Below, piece after piece: positions 9,215 through 18,492 of a stretch of DNA of 41,830 nt. The notes beneath the pieces were generated by a model. It was not told the origin of the DNA. It saw nothing but the letters and a program-made list of their open reading frames with translations, and searched no databases. Both the position numbers and the translations under genes were made by a program. Source of the DNA: Lachnospiraceae bacterium AM93-12TA (GTDB lineage: Bacteria > Bacillota > Clostridia > Lachnospirales > Lachnospiraceae). The stretch spans positions 1-41,830 of the forward strand of contig JAQERH010000026.1 of NCBI GenBank assembly GCA_027698105.1, in the 5' to 3' direction. Each line of letters starts with the position of its first letter. The first letter of the stretch is position 1.

Positions 9215-9586
9215 ATGGAAAAAAGAGAATTGATCTGCATCGGCTGCCCTCTGGGATGTATGGTGACCGTTGAGATGGAAAACGGTGAGGTGAAGAGCGT
9301 GACAGGCAACACCTGCAAGCGCGGCGAGGATTACGCCCATAAGGAAGTGACGAATCCTACCAGAATTGTAACCTCCACTGTTATGGTCAAGGGAGGAAGT
9401 CTGGATATGGTTTCCGTAAAGACGAAGAACGATATTCCCAAGGGAAAAATCTTCGACTGTGTCCGCGCCTTAAAGGGAGTCTGCGTGGAAGCTCCGGTAC
9501 ACATTGGAGATGTAATTGTATCTGATATCTGCGGCACAGGAGTCGATGTGATTGCCACTAAGGAAATCGAGGAAAAGAGATCATAG
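9215..9586 (+). CDS. DUF1667 protein, likely Fe-S subunit of the glycerol-3-phosphate dehydrogenase
   Basis: A 123-residue DUF1667-family protein. The N-terminus has C8-X2-C11-X3-C15-X18-C34, a spacing like the [4Fe-4S] sites of molybdopterin oxidoreductases, followed by a beta-rich C-terminal part. No membrane segment is seen, so unlike GlpC it would be a soluble electron-transfer subunit. It starts four bases after the flavoprotein stop with GGAGGCG upstream, so translation is probably coupled. The terminator at 9619-9659 closes the operon. The cluster type is inferred, not proven. Confidence 0.88.
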   Translation: MEKRELICIGCPLGCMVTVEMENGEVKSVTGNTCKRGEDYAHKEVTNPTRIVTSTVMVKGGSLDMVSVKTKNDIPKGKIFDCVRALKGVCVEAPVHIGDVIVSDICGTGVDVIATKEIEEKRS

Positions 9587-9618
9587 AACGCGCCAGGCGC
9601 ATGAAACAGGTTCAGGGG

Positions 9619-9659
9619 AGAGGCAGAGTACAGGAAGAGCTGTATTCTGCCTCTTTTTT
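9619..9659 (+). terminator. Terminator of the glycerol operon
   Basis: A nine-bp stem AGAGGCAGA/TCTGCCTCT (9619-9627 with 9646-9654), with extra pairing inside (GTACA/TGTA), followed by a T run. It lies 33 bases after the DUF1667 stop codon. Confidence 0.88.
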
Positions 9660-9794
9660 GCTCCCTGCGCATGAGAGATGGGCGCCCTGTTCCAGGGCAA
9701 ACGCAGGTTCCCTGGTGGTAAAAGCAGAGAGAATAGGATATAATAAGAATGAATACTGCAGCTGTAACAGACAGAAAACAGAGAGGATGATACA

Positions 9795-10541
9795 ATGGTT
9801 GAAATTTGCTGCGGAAGCTATGAAGATGCAGTGGCTGCCGAACGGGGAGGCGCTGAACGGATAGAGCTTAATTCTGCTCTGGCTTTAGGAGGTCTGACGC
9901 CTTCGGCGGGATGTATCAGGCTGGTAAAGAAAACGACGGATTTGACGGTGATTTCCATGGTGAGGCCCAGAGGAGGCGGATTCTGCTACACAGAGCTGGA
10001 GACAGAGCAGATGTTTGAGGAGGCTAAAATGCTGTTAGAGTGTGGAAGCAACGGTCTGGCTTTCGGCTTTCTGACGAGAAACCGGGAAATTGATTTGGAA
10101 AAGACAGGCAGGATGACAGAGCTGATCCACAGCTATGGACAAAAGGCAGTGTTCCACAGAGCGTTTGACTGCACCGCAGATCCGGAAGCAGCCGTTTCCC
10201 AGCTGATCCAATTGGGGGCTGATCGAATTCTGACCAGCGGCCTGAGAGGAACAGCATGGGAGGGCAGAGAGCTTTTAAAGAAGCTTCAGCAGGAGTTTGG
10301 CGGCAGGATTGAATTGCTGGCCGGAAGTGGTGTAAACGCAGGAAATGCCGGAAGATTGATGGAATTTACAGGCATTTCTCAGATTCACTCTTCCTGCAAA
10401 GGCTGGAGAAATGATCCGACCACATCAGGAGAACATGTAAATTACAGCTTTGCCGGGACGCCCCATGAAGATGACTACGATATGGTAGATGAGGTACTGG
10501 TGAGACAGTTGATGGAAAGTGTGAAGCAAAGAAAACAATGA
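9795..10541 (+). CDS. cutC: CutC family protein
   Basis: A 248-residue TIM-barrel protein of the CutC family, first linked to copper homeostasis in E. coli but of unsettled biochemical role. Signature segments: VEICCGSYEDAVAAERGGAERIELN at the N-terminus (conserved start of the family), MVRPRGGGFCY, VFHRAFD and LTSGLRGTAWEG. Start supported by GAGAGGATG upstream. It overlaps the next gene (ATGA), so the two are probably co-translated. No copper gene is nearby. Confidence 0.93.
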   Translation: MVEICCGSYEDAVAAERGGAERIELNSALALGGLTPSAGCIRLVKKTTDLTVISMVRPRGGGFCYTELETEQMFEEAKMLLECGSNGLAFGFLTRNREIDLEKTGRMTELIHSYGQKAVFHRAFDCTADPEAAVSQLIQLGADRILTSGLRGTAWEGRELLKKLQQEFGGRIELLAGSGVNAGNAGRLMEFTGISQIHSSCKGWRNDPTTSGEHVNYSFAGTPHEDDYDMVDEVLVRQLMESVKQRKQ

Positions 10542-11452
10542 AGGAGAACAGGGTGAAAAAGTTAACGGAACTATCAGCGAAAATGAAACGTGATTGGAAC
10601 CATCCAATTTACAGGTACGCCGTTACAGCTGCTGCGGTAACGGCATCGGCGCTTCTTCAGGCTTTTGCCATGCAGGCCTTTTTAACACCTGCCCAGATTC
10701 TGTCCAGCGGTTTTACAGGGGTGGCGGTGCTCATAGACAGGATTGCTTCCCTGTTTGGGTATCATTTTCCTACTTTTTTGGGAATGATTGTCCTGAACCT
10801 TCCGGTAGCGGTATTCTGTTTTAAGCACATAGGAAAAAAATTCGTAATCTTTTCCATGCTCCAGGTATTTCTGGCCAGCTTTTTTCTTAGAACGCTGCAT
10901 TTTGCGCCGCTGTTTGATGATGAGCTTTTAAACATCTGTTTTGGCGGTTTTGTCTATGGCATGAATATTGTGGTGGCCCTGAAAGGAAACGCATCCACAG
11001 GAGGAACGGACTTTATTGCCCTGTATGTGTCGAATAAGACGGGCAAGGCGATCTGGCAGTATGTGTTTGTCTTTAATGCCTGTATGCTCTGTGTGTTCGG
11101 AGCGATTTTTGGCTGGGAATATGCAGGATATTCCATTATGTTTCAGTTTATTTCCACAAAGACTATTGACAGCTTTTACCACAGATATAAACGGGTAACC
11201 CTGCAGATTACGACCCATGAGCCGGATCGGGTAGTGGAGGAATATGTGAAATATTACCGTCATGGAATATCTGTGATGGAGGGTTACGGCGGCTACAGCA
11301 GGCAGAGAATGGCTCTGCTGCATACGGTAGTTTCCTCCTATGAGGTACAGGATATTGTCCATCTGATGAAGCGGACAGATCCGAAGATTATAGTGAATGT
11401 TCTTCCTACGGAGACATTTTTTGGGGGATTTTATCAGAAGCCTATCGAATAA
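10538..11452 (+). CDS. YitT family membrane protein (DUF161/DUF2179)
   Basis: A 304-residue membrane protein: five or so hydrophobic helices (residues about 25-190) with the family motif TGGTDFIALY, then a soluble DUF2179 domain (about 215-300). Function is unknown for most members. The ATG at 10538 overlaps the cutC stop; a GTG at 10553 has a better Shine-Dalgarno (AAGGAG six bases upstream) and is an equally likely start. The next gene begins 31 bases downstream. Confidence 0.88.
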   Translation: MKENRVKKLTELSAKMKRDWNHPIYRYAVTAAAVTASALLQAFAMQAFLTPAQILSSGFTGVAVLIDRIASLFGYHFPTFLGMIVLNLPVAVFCFKHIGKKFVIFSMLQVFLASFFLRTLHFAPLFDDELLNICFGGFVYGMNIVVALKGNASTGGTDFIALYVSNKTGKAIWQYVFVFNACMLCVFGAIFGWEYAGYSIMFQFISTKTIDSFYHRYKRVTLQITTHEPDRVVEEYVKYYRHGISVMEGYGGYSRQRMALLHTVVSSYEVQDIVHLMKRTDPKIIVNVLPTETFFGGFYQKPIE

Positions 11453-11483
11453 TGGAAGGGACTGTACAGAAGGAGGAGACGCT

Positions 11484-12911
11484 ATGACGGAAAGAAAGGG
11501 CGCAATTTTAAAACATATAACAGTGGGAAGGGTTCTGCTTATTCTGATTCTTATCTATATCGGATGCCTGGTGCTGCCCTATATCTGTCATAAAGAAGTT
11601 CCGGCTCTTTATAAGGAGAGCTTTCATGCCTCCTCCTTTTATGGCAGCGGGCCGGGGCCGGAGCGGACGGCTTACATAGATAACAATGATGATGCGCTGC
11701 TGTGGAGACTGCATCTGATTGAGGAGGCGAAGGAAGAAATCATCCTGTCTACCTTTGATTTTAAATCCGATGAAGCGGGAAAGGATATTATAGCCGCACT
11801 GATGCAGGCAGCAGACCGGGGCGTGCGGGTGAGAGTTATTGTGGACGGCTTTAATGGAGTTTTGAAACTGACGGGAAATAAGTATTTTAAGGCGCTGGTA
11901 TCCTGCCCGGGTGTTTCCATCAGGATTTATAATCCTATCAGTCCATTCAGACCCTGGGATCTGCAGGCGAGGCTTCACGACAAGTACCTGATTATTGACG
12001 AGAGCATGTACATGCTGGGCGGACGCAATACGATGAACCTATTTTTAGGCGATTACTCCTCTCAGAAAAATATGGATCGGGAACTGTTTGTCTATGAGGA
12101 GGAGACGCCGGATGAAACTGTCTCTATTTCTCAGGTAAAACGGTATTTTGAAACGATATGGGCTCTTCCGGACAGCAGGGAATACGTCTGCCGGAAGAAG
12201 ACTTCCTCGATAGAGCAGGCAGAACAGGAGCTGAAGGAAAGATACGGGTATCTGAAAGAGACGTATCAGGAGGCCTATACAGACTGGGATTATACAGCTC
12301 TTACTATGGAAACGAATAAAATTTCCCTGCTTTCCAATCCTGTGGAAACGGAAAATAAGGAACCGCTTCTCTGGTATTCTCTCCAGCAGCTGATGCTGGA
12401 GGCAGATCAGGTCACTATGTACACACCCTATATTATCTGTGGAAAAGAGATGTATCAGGGACTGGAGGAACTGCGGGACAGAGGAGTTTCGGTAGAAATG
12501 ATTACCAATGATGTGGCCAGCGGAGCTAATCCCTGGGGCTGTACCGACTACCTGAACCAGAAAGAGAAAATCTGGGATACGGGAGTGAAGGTATACGAGC
12601 TGATGGGAGAGTATTCCAGCCATACAAAGGCAGTACTGCTGGATGACAGGATGAGCCTGGTGGGCTCCTACAATTTTGATATGCGCAGCACCTACCAGGA
12701 TACAGAACTGATGCTGGCAGTAGACTGTCCTGAGTTAAACAGTGTGATCCGGAAAGAGGCAGAGCAGGATAAGAACAGCAGCAGAATTATGGGAGAAGAC
12801 GGAGAATATCAGTACGGGGAAGGCTACGTCCCCAGAGAGATGAGCATTGGGAAGAAGCTGTTTTATTCTGTCATGAGAGTGCTGGTCATTCCACTGCGCC
12901 GTTTTCTGTAA
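11484..12911 (+). CDS. Phospholipase D-type cardiolipin synthase-like protein
   Basis: A 475-residue protein with an N-terminal membrane segment (about 15-35) and two PLD domains. The two HKD motifs are intact: H165-D-K with LIIDESMYMLGGRN, and H380-T-K with VLLDDRMSLVGSYNFD. Two HKD motifs with a single N-terminal anchor fit the ClsC/YmdC-type cardiolipin synthases, which join phospholipid head groups at the membrane. The ATG at 11484 has AAGGAGGAG upstream; the open frame extends further back into the YitT gene without a ribosome site. Other PLD-fold activities cannot be excluded. Confidence 0.88.
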   Translation: MTERKGAILKHITVGRVLLILILIYIGCLVLPYICHKEVPALYKESFHASSFYGSGPGPERTAYIDNNDDALLWRLHLIEEAKEEIILSTFDFKSDEAGKDIIAALMQAADRGVRVRVIVDGFNGVLKLTGNKYFKALVSCPGVSIRIYNPISPFRPWDLQARLHDKYLIIDESMYMLGGRNTMNLFLGDYSSQKNMDRELFVYEEETPDETVSISQVKRYFETIWALPDSREYVCRKKTSSIEQAEQELKERYGYLKETYQEAYTDWDYTALTMETNKISLLSNPVETENKEPLLWYSLQQLMLEADQVTMYTPYIICGKEMYQGLEELRDRGVSVEMITNDVASGANPWGCTDYLNQKEKIWDTGVKVYELMGEYSSHTKAVLLDDRMSLVGSYNFDMRSTYQDTELMLAVDCPELNSVIRKEAEQDKNSSRIMGEDGEYQYGEGYVPREMSIGKKLFYSVMRVLVIPLRRFL

Positions 12912-12960
12912 GGGATGAGAAAGAGTCAGGAAAAAAGAGAACACAGAAAAAAGCAGAAAA

Positions 12961-12987
12961 AACAGGAAGCCATTTTGGCTTCCTGTT
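12961..12987. terminator. Bidirectional terminator between PLD gene and hpf
   Basis: A perfect 11-bp stem (12961-12971 with 12977-12987). The upstream A run (T run on the minus strand) makes it a strong stop for hpf, and it also lies 49 bases after the PLD-gene stop codon. Confidence 0.85.
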
Positions 12988-13010
12988 GCTTGTTAAAGGG
13001 TTCAATGTGA

Positions 13011-13538
13011 TTAGAATTCTGGTTCAATCAGTCCGTAGGTCTGTCCCTTTCTCTTATAAACTACATTTACCTCTTCGGTCTCTGCGTTTAAGAATACGTA
13101 GAAAGAGTGTCCAAGAAGCTCCATCTGTACACAGGCTTCTTCCGGATCCATAGGCTTCATGGCAAATTTCTTTACCTTTTCAATCTTAATCTCATCGTCA
13201 GCCTCTGTTTCCTCCTGAACGTAGAATTCACTGAAATCTACGTGGGACTGCTTTTTATCGATGAGCTTCGTCTTATATTTTTTGAGCTGGCGCTCGATAA
13301 TTTCTTCTACCAAATCAATGGATACGTACATATCTGTGCTCTGCTCTTCGGCACGGATAATGTGGCCCTTCACTGGAATAGTAACCTCGATTTTCTGGCG
13401 GTCTTTTGTAACGCTCAGAGTAATGATGGCCTCTGTATCCTGGTTAAAATATCGTTCCAGTTTTCCGATCTTCTCAATAACTGCTTCCCTAAGTCCAGGC
13501 GTAACATCAATATTTCTTCCGGTAATTGTATAACGCAT
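13011..13538 (-). CDS. hpf: Long-form ribosome hibernation promoting factor
   Basis: A 175-residue long HPF (YfiA/RaiA family). The N-terminal domain (about 1-100) binds the small subunit near the mRNA channel; the C-terminal domain (about 118-175, starting KVKKFAMKPMDPEEA) dimerises to form 100S ribosomes. VYKRKGQTYGLIEP is the typical C-terminus. AAAGGAG precedes the ATG at a slightly long spacing. Promoter at 13572-13600, terminator at 12961-12987: a one-gene unit, divergent from secA. Confidence 0.95.
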   Translation of the reverse strand: MRYTITGRNIDVTPGLREAVIEKIGKLERYFNQDTEAIITLSVTKDRQKIEVTIPVKGHIIRAEEQSTDMYVSIDLVEEIIERQLKKYKTKLIDKKQSHVDFSEFYVQEETEADDEIKIEKVKKFAMKPMDPEEACVQMELLGHSFYVFLNAETEEVNVVYKRKGQTYGLIEPEF

Positions 13539-13571
13539 AAGTCATCGCTCCTTTTTTATTGGGATGTCCTT

Positions 13572-13600
13572 AGTATACCACGTTTATCAGAAAAATTCAA
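13572..13600 (-). promoter_or_regulatory. hpf promoter
   Basis: On the minus strand TTGAAT (13600-13595), 17 bases, TATACT (13577-13572). Transcription would start about 30 bases before the hpf ATG. Confidence 0.7.
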
Positions 13601-13818
13601 TTAAAAAATGAGAGTATTAAGAAAATTATTGTGAATTTTCCATAAAAGGTTTTCATTTATATGGGTAATAACAGGATTATCCAACGAAAGTTTTTGCCGT
13701 TTTTTTGTCAAGCAGAAAAGGTGTATTTTTTGCAGAAATTATGAAATTTATTACAAGTATACAAAAAATGGAAGATTCAGGGAGGATTGACGAAAAGTGG
13801 TGATAAACAGAAAAAAGT

Positions 13819-13933
13819 TGTGGATAATGTGGATAAATCGGTGTATAACTGCTTTTTCCCATAAAATGGACAAGAAATCATGTGCACAAATCGTGTGTAT
13901 TGTCGTTGGGAATAATGTGGATAATGTGCATAA
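13819..13933 (+). promoter_or_regulatory. Two pairs of abutting DnaA boxes
   Basis: TGTGGATAA, the complement of the DnaA box TTATCCACA, occurs exactly at 13819-13827, 13828-13836 and 13916-13924. TGTGCATAA, complement of TTATGCACA, is at 13925-13933. All face the same way and form two head-to-tail pairs 97 bases apart in an A/T-rich stretch. The rest of the 663-base hpf-secA gap holds the two promoters but no gene that I can see. Confidence 0.7.
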
Positions 13934-14061
13934 GTGAAAAACAGAACATATTTTTTGTGCAACTTGCTGGGTTTACAATAATTTTGGGAATTATGTAAAT
14001 TGTGCAGAAGAGATTCAGGGCCGTACTGTTACAGGCAAACTGTAAAAAAATTATGAACTTC

Positions 14062-14090
14062 TTGAAAGATAGGGCGGTTAATGATAGAAT
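14062..14090 (+). promoter_or_regulatory. secA promoter
   Basis: TTGAAA (14062-14067), 17 bases, TAGAAT (14085-14090). It lies about 130 bases downstream of the DnaA boxes and gives a leader of about 105 bases. Confidence 0.75.
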
Positions 14091-14201
14091 AAGTAAGATT
14101 ATAGATCTGCTTTTTTGCAGAACGATCAGACAAAAAAGAGACAGAAGAAAATGAAACATAAAAAATTATAAAAAAGAAAGCAGAAAATAGGAGAGTAGAG
14201 C

Positions 14202-16928
14202 ATGAATCTGATAGAGAAAGTGTTTGGAACTCACAGTGACAGAGAGCTGAAGCTGATTTATCCCATTGTCGATAAAATCGTGGCTTTAAAGCCGGAGATG
14301 GAGAAGCTGACAGATGAGGAGCTGCGGGACAATACCAGGAAGTTTAAAGAGCGCCTGGCAAACGGAGAGACATTAGACAATTTACTTCCGGAAGCATTTG
14401 CTACTGTCCGTGAGGCGGCTAAGAGAGTGCTGAATATGGAACATTATCCGGTACAGCTGATCGGAGGTATTGTCCTTCATCAGGGCCGTATCGCTGAGAT
14501 GAAGACTGGAGAGGGTAAGACACTGGTTTCCACCTGTCCGGCCTATTTAAACGCCCTGGCTGGAAAAGGCGTGTTTATCGTTACAGTCAATGACTATCTG
14601 GCAAAGCGAGATGCTGAGTGGATGGGAGAGGTTCACCGTTTCCTGGGACTGACAGTAGGCGTTGTATTAAACTCCATGACTCCTCAGGAGAGAAAGGCTG
14701 CTTACAGCTGCGATATCACCTATGTGACCAATAATGAGCTGGGATTTGACTATCTGAGAGACAACATGGCCATTTATAAGGAGCAGATGGTTTTAAGAAA
14801 TCTGGATTACGCCATTATCGACGAGGTGGACTCTGTATTAATTGATGAGGCCAGAACACCTCTGATTATTTCTGGTCAGAGCGGCAAGTCCACAAAGCTT
14901 TATGAGGTCTGCGATATTTTAGCCAAGCAGCTGGAGCAGGGCGAGGCATCTGCAGAGTTTACAAAGCTCTCCGCTATTATGGGGGAGGAGATTGAAGAGA
15001 CAGGTGATTTCATTGTCAATGAAAAGGATAAGGTAGTCAACCTGACTTTAGAAGGTGTTAAGAAGGTAGAGAAGTATTTTAATATTGAGAACCTGGCAGA
15101 TCCGGAGAATCTGGAGATTCAGCACAACATGATTATGGCTCTGCGTGCCAACTACCTCATGTTCCGTGACAAGGACTATGTAGTAAAGGATAATGAGGTT
15201 CTCATTGTCGACGAGTTTACAGGACGTATCATGCCGGGACGCCGCTATTCAGATGGTCTTCACCAGGCAATTGAGGCCAAGGAGCATGTAGAGGTTAAGA
15301 GAGAGAGCCGTACACTGGCTACTATCACATTCCAGAACTTCTTTAATAAATTTAATAAGAAGGCCGGTATGACCGGTACTGCCCAGACAGAGGAGAAAGA
15401 GTTCAGAAATATTTATCAGATGGATGTTATCGTGATTCCGACGAACCGCCCGGTTATCCGAAAGGATAAGAATGATGCTGTCTATAAAACCAAGAAAGAG
15501 AAATTCCATGCAGTTGTGGAAGAGGTATGTGCAGCTCACGAGAAGGGACAGCCGGTTCTGGTGGGAACGATTACCATCGAAACCTCTGAGCTTTTAAGCA
15601 AGATGCTGAAAAAGAGAGGCGTTCCTCATAAGGTGTTAAATGCCAAGTTCCACGAGCTGGAGGCTGAGATTGTAGCAGATGCAGGTATCCACGGCGCTGT
15701 TACCATTGCTACCAATATGGCAGGCCGTGGTACAGATATTAAGCTGGATGACGAGTCCAAGGCCCTTGGCGGACTGAAGATCATCGGTACAGAGCGCCAT
15801 GAGTCAAGACGTATTGACAACCAGCTGCGCGGACGTGCCGGACGTCAGGGAGACCCGGGTGAGTCGCGCTTCTATATTTCACTGGAGGACGATCTGATGC
15901 GTCTCTTCGGTTCCGAGAAGCTGATGGGCATGTTTAACGCTCTGGGAGTGCCGGAGAATGAGCAGATTGAGCACAAGATGCTTTCTAAAGCCATTGAGAA
16001 CGCTCAGATGAAGATCGAGACAAATAACTACGGAATCCGTGAGAACCTGTTAAAATACGACGAGGTTATGAACGAGCAGCGTGAGGTAATCTACGAGGAG
16101 CGCCGCCGCGTTCTGGACGGTGAGAACATGAGAAACGTGATTATGAAGATGATCACAGATATCGTGGAAAATGCAGTGGATCTCTCTATCTCCGACGAGC
16201 AGAGTCCGGCAGACTGGAATCTGACAGAACTTAACTCCCTGCTTCTTCCTATTATTCCTCTTCCGCCTGTCACTCTGACAGAGGAACAGAAGAATATGAA
16301 GAAGAACGAGTTAAAGCATATGCTGAAAGAGTCTGCTACGAAGCTCTATGAGGCAAAGGAGGCGGAGTTCCCGCAGGCAGAGCAGATTCGCGAGCTGGAG
16401 CGGGTAGTTCTTCTGAAGGTAATTGACAACAAGTGGATGGCTCATATTGACGATATGGATCAGCTCCGGGAGGGTATTGGTCTTCAGGCGTACGGCCAGA
16501 AGGATCCGCTGGTTGAGTACAAGATGAGCGGCTATGAAATGTTTGACGCTATGACTGCTTCCATCCGTGAGGATACCGTAAGAACTCTTTACCATATCCG
16601 CGTAGAGCAGAAGGTGGAGAGAGAACCGGCTGCCAGGGTAACGGGAACGAATAAGGATGCAGCTCCTCAGGCTCCTCAGAAGAGAGAGACAAGGAAGATT
16701 TATCCGAACGATCCGTGTCCATGCGGTTCCGGAAAGAAGTTTAAGCAGTGCTGCGGACGCAAGATGTTAGCAGATATGCAGGAACGCAAGGAAAAGGAGC
16801 AGCAGAAGAAAGAACGCCGGGACGAGCGCCGCAAGGAGCACCAGGCAGAAAAAGCTGCCCGCAGAGCCGAGTATCAGGAGAGAAAAGCAGAGCGGTTAGC
16901 ACAGAAAGCAGAAAATAACGAAGAGTAA
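14202..16928 (+). CDS. secA: Preprotein translocase ATPase SecA
   Basis: A 908-residue motor that drives secreted proteins through SecYEG. The Walker A motif is GEGKT at 103-107; [14 protein letters not shown] marks the Walker B region; the [14 protein letters not shown] motif lies in the second helicase half. The C-terminus ends in a zinc SEC-C motif (C839-X-C841, C850-C851) followed by an unusually long, highly charged Lys/Arg/Glu tail of about 50 residues. AGGAGA precedes the ATG. Single gene with its own promoter and terminator. Confidence 0.98.
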   Translation: MNLIEKVFGTHSDRELKLIYPIVDKIVALKPEMEKLTDEELRDNTRKFKERLANGETLDNLLPEAFATVREAAKRVLNMEHYPVQLIGGIVLHQGRIAEMKTGEGKTLVSTCPAYLNALAGKGVFIVTVNDYLAKRDAEWMGEVHRFLGLTVGVVLNSMTPQERKAAYSCDITYVTNNELGFDYLRDNMAIYKEQMVLRNLDYAIIDEVDSVLIDEARTPLIISGQSGKSTKLYEVCDILAKQLEQGEASAEFTKLSAIMGEEIEETGDFIVNEKDKVVNLTLEGVKKVEKYFNIENLADPENLEIQHNMIMALRANYLMFRDKDYVVKDNEVLIVDEFTGRIMPGRRYSDGLHQAIEAKEHVEVKRESRTLATITFQNFFNKFNKKAGMTGTAQTEEKEFRNIYQMDVIVIPTNRPVIRKDKNDAVYKTKKEKFHAVVEEVCAAHEKGQPVLVGTITIETSELLSKMLKKRGVPHKVLNAKFHELEAEIVADAGIHGAVTIATNMAGRGTDIKLDDESKALGGLKIIGTERHESRRIDNQLRGRAGRQGDPGESRFYISLEDDLMRLFGSEKLMGMFNALGVPENEQIEHKMLSKAIENAQMKIETNNYGIRENLLKYDEVMNEQREVIYEERRRVLDGENMRNVIMKMITDIVENAVDLSISDEQSPADWNLTELNSLLLPIIPLPPVTLTEEQKNMKKNELKHMLKESATKLYEAKEAEFPQAEQIRELERVVLLKVIDNKWMAHIDDMDQLREGIGLQAYGQKDPLVEYKMSGYEMFDAMTASIREDTVRTLYHIRVEQKVEREPAARVTGTNKDAAPQAPQKRETRKIYPNDPCPCGSGKKFKQCCGRKMLADMQERKEKEQQKKERRDERRKEHQAEKAARRAEYQERKAERLAQKAENNEE

Positions 16929-16936
16929 AATATAAG

Positions 16937-16978
16937 GGAAGCAGAGCAAATTTGGAATATTGCCCTGCTTCCTTTTTT
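16937..16978 (+). terminator. secA terminator
   Basis: Stem GGAAGCAG/CTGCTTCC (16937-16944 with 16965-16972), with inner GCAA/TTGC pairing, followed by six Ts. Confidence 0.9.
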
Positions 16979-16996
16979 AGTGCGGAAGTGCAGCCA

Positions 16997-17054
16997 AGAA
17001 AGAGAAACTGTTTTCGGTGACTTTAAGTGGAACAAGAAAACAGTTTCTCTTTCT
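16997..17054 (+). other. Conserved-apex stem-loop, copy A
   Basis: A perfect 19-bp stem (16997-17015 with 17036-17054) carries a 20-base apex with GTGACTTTAAGTGGAAC. The apex recurs in four other places in this window on stems of different sequence. It sits between the secA terminator and the prfB promoter and has no T run after it. Confidence 0.85.
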
Positions 17055-17065
17055 CATTCACAATC

Positions 17066-17095
17066 TTGCACAATCTCCCCTGCTCATGTTAAAAT
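17066..17095 (+). promoter_or_regulatory. prfB promoter
   Basis: TTGCAC (17066-17071), 18 bases, TAAAAT (17090-17095), about 35 bases before the prfB start. Confidence 0.55.
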
Positions 17096-17130
17096 AGGGA
17101 GAAATATAAAAAAAGAAAGTGGGTGAAGCT

Positions 17131-18247
17131 ATGGTTGAGCTTGATCAGTATAAGTATATGCTGTCAACGTATGAGGATACCCTGGTGGAAGTGAGGGATT
17201 CACTTTGACCTGGACGGCAAGGTGAAACGGATTGACGAGTTAGAGAAATCCATGGAGGAACCAGGCTTCTGGGACGATCCGGAGACGTCGACGAGACTGA
17301 TGCGGGAGTCCAAGAATCTGAAGGATACCGTGGAAAGCTATAATAAGCTGGAGCAGGAGTATGAGGATATCCAGGTTATGATTGAAATGGGCTATGAGGA
17401 GAATGATCCGGCCCTGGTTCCTGAAATCCGCGATATGATGGATGATTTTACAGAAAAGCTGGAAACCATCCGGATTCAGACTCTTCTGTCCGGCGAATAT
17501 GACAATAATGACGCCATTATGAAGCTGAATGCAGGAGCAGGAGGCACAGAGGCCTGTGACTGGTGCAGTATGCTGTACCGGATGTATCAGAGATGGGCGG
17601 ACAGAAAGGGATTTACGACCGCTGTCATCGATTATCTGGACGGTGAGGAGGCTGGTATTAAATCCATTACGCTCAAGATTACCGGGGAAAATGCCTACGG
17701 CTTTTTGAAGTCTGAGAGAGGCGTTCACCGTCTTGTCAGAATTTCTCCTTTTAACTCTGCCGGAAAGAGGCAGACGTCTTTCGTATCCTGCGATGTAATG
17801 CCGGATATTAAGGAGGATCTGGACGTGGAGATTAATCTGGACGATCTGAGAATCGATACCTACCGTTCCAGCGGCGCCGGAGGACAGCACATTAATAAAA
17901 CTTCCTCCGCTATCCGAATTACCCATCTCCCGACAGGAATCGTGGTACAGTGTCAGAATGAAAGATCTCAGTTCCAGAACAAGGAAGTGGCGATGCAGAT
18001 GCTGAAGGCGAAGCTCTACCTGATGAAACAGGAGGAGAACGCAGAGAAGCTGTCTGATATCCGCGGAGATGTGAAGGATATCAATTTTGGAAACCAGATT
18101 CGCTCCTATGTGATGCAGCCTTATACCATGGTGAAGGATCACCGTACAGGCGCGGAGAGCGGAAATGTGAATTCCGTGCTGGACGGAGATATTGATTCCT
18201 TCATCAGCGCATATTTAAAATGGATTAACCTGGACAGCAAAAAGTGA
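17131..18247 (+). CDS. prfB: Peptide chain release factor 2, programmed +1 frameshift
   Basis: RF2 of 371 residues, which releases peptides at UAA and UGA. The gene is in two frames: 17131-17205 (25 codons, starting MVELDQYKYMLSTYED) and 17207-18247 (346 codons plus stop). The ribosome must skip T17206 at CTT-TGA-C, the classic RF2 autoregulation site. The anticodon-like SPF is in VRISPFNSAGKRQ, and the catalytic GGQ is in SSGAGGQHINKT. The +1 frame continues DLDGKVKRIDELE, exactly as expected for the family. Any annotation that begins at a later ATG (for example 17222) misses the N-terminus. Confidence 0.97.
17190..17209 (+). promoter_or_regulatory. RF2 recoding site
   Basis: AGGG (17194-17197) acts as the internal Shine-Dalgarno-like element, followed by CTT (17203-17205) and the in-frame stop TGA (17206-17208) with C next. 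When RF2 is scarce, the ribosome slips from CTT to TTT and reads on in the +1 frame. Confidence 0.9.
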
Positions 18248-18348
18248 TTGAATATACTGGATAAATGTGATAATATCTTTCCTGTGAGTACAAGTGTTTT
18301 TCATACGCATACATTTTAATTCGGCAGTCCCTACCGGGGCTGCCAGGT

Positions 18349-18431
18349 AAAAAGCGGCTAAAGGCAGAAAGCAGGGGATCCGTTCAGCTGAAAGGCCAGC
18401 GGATGCCAGGCAGGGCTTTCAGCCGCTTTTT
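18349..18431 (+). terminator. prfB terminator with long branched stem
   Basis: AAAAAGCGGCT (18349-18359) pairs with AGCCGCTTTTT (18421-18431), enclosing about 60 bases that can form smaller hairpins. A second small hairpin, GGCAG..CTGCC, precedes it near 18323. The long interior is unusual for a simple terminator. Confidence 0.65.
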
Positions 18432-18492
18432 GTATGATAAAATAAGCTGAAGCAGGTGGCCGGACGGCACCTGACTGGAAGAGGAATGAGGA

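Noticed and set aside
13819..13933. Chromosomal origin of replication
   Set aside because: No dnaA, dnaN, recF, gyrB or rpmH lies nearby, and only four boxes are seen. A titration or regulatory site is more likely.
13539..14061. raiA structured RNA upstream of hpf
   Set aside because: The gap is A/T-rich with few stable helices and does not show the large G/C-containing fold expected of that RNA. The hpf promoter is also only about 30 bases from the gene.
17240..18142. 300-codon minus-strand open frame opposite prfB
   Set aside because: It lies wholly inside a certain gene, is His/Leu-rich without domains, and has no promoter or ribosome site.
18349..18431. Amino-acid riboswitch or T-box before the ACT-hom operon
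   Set aside because: No T-box sequence or known riboswitch core is visible. The structure is better explained as the terminator of prfB.
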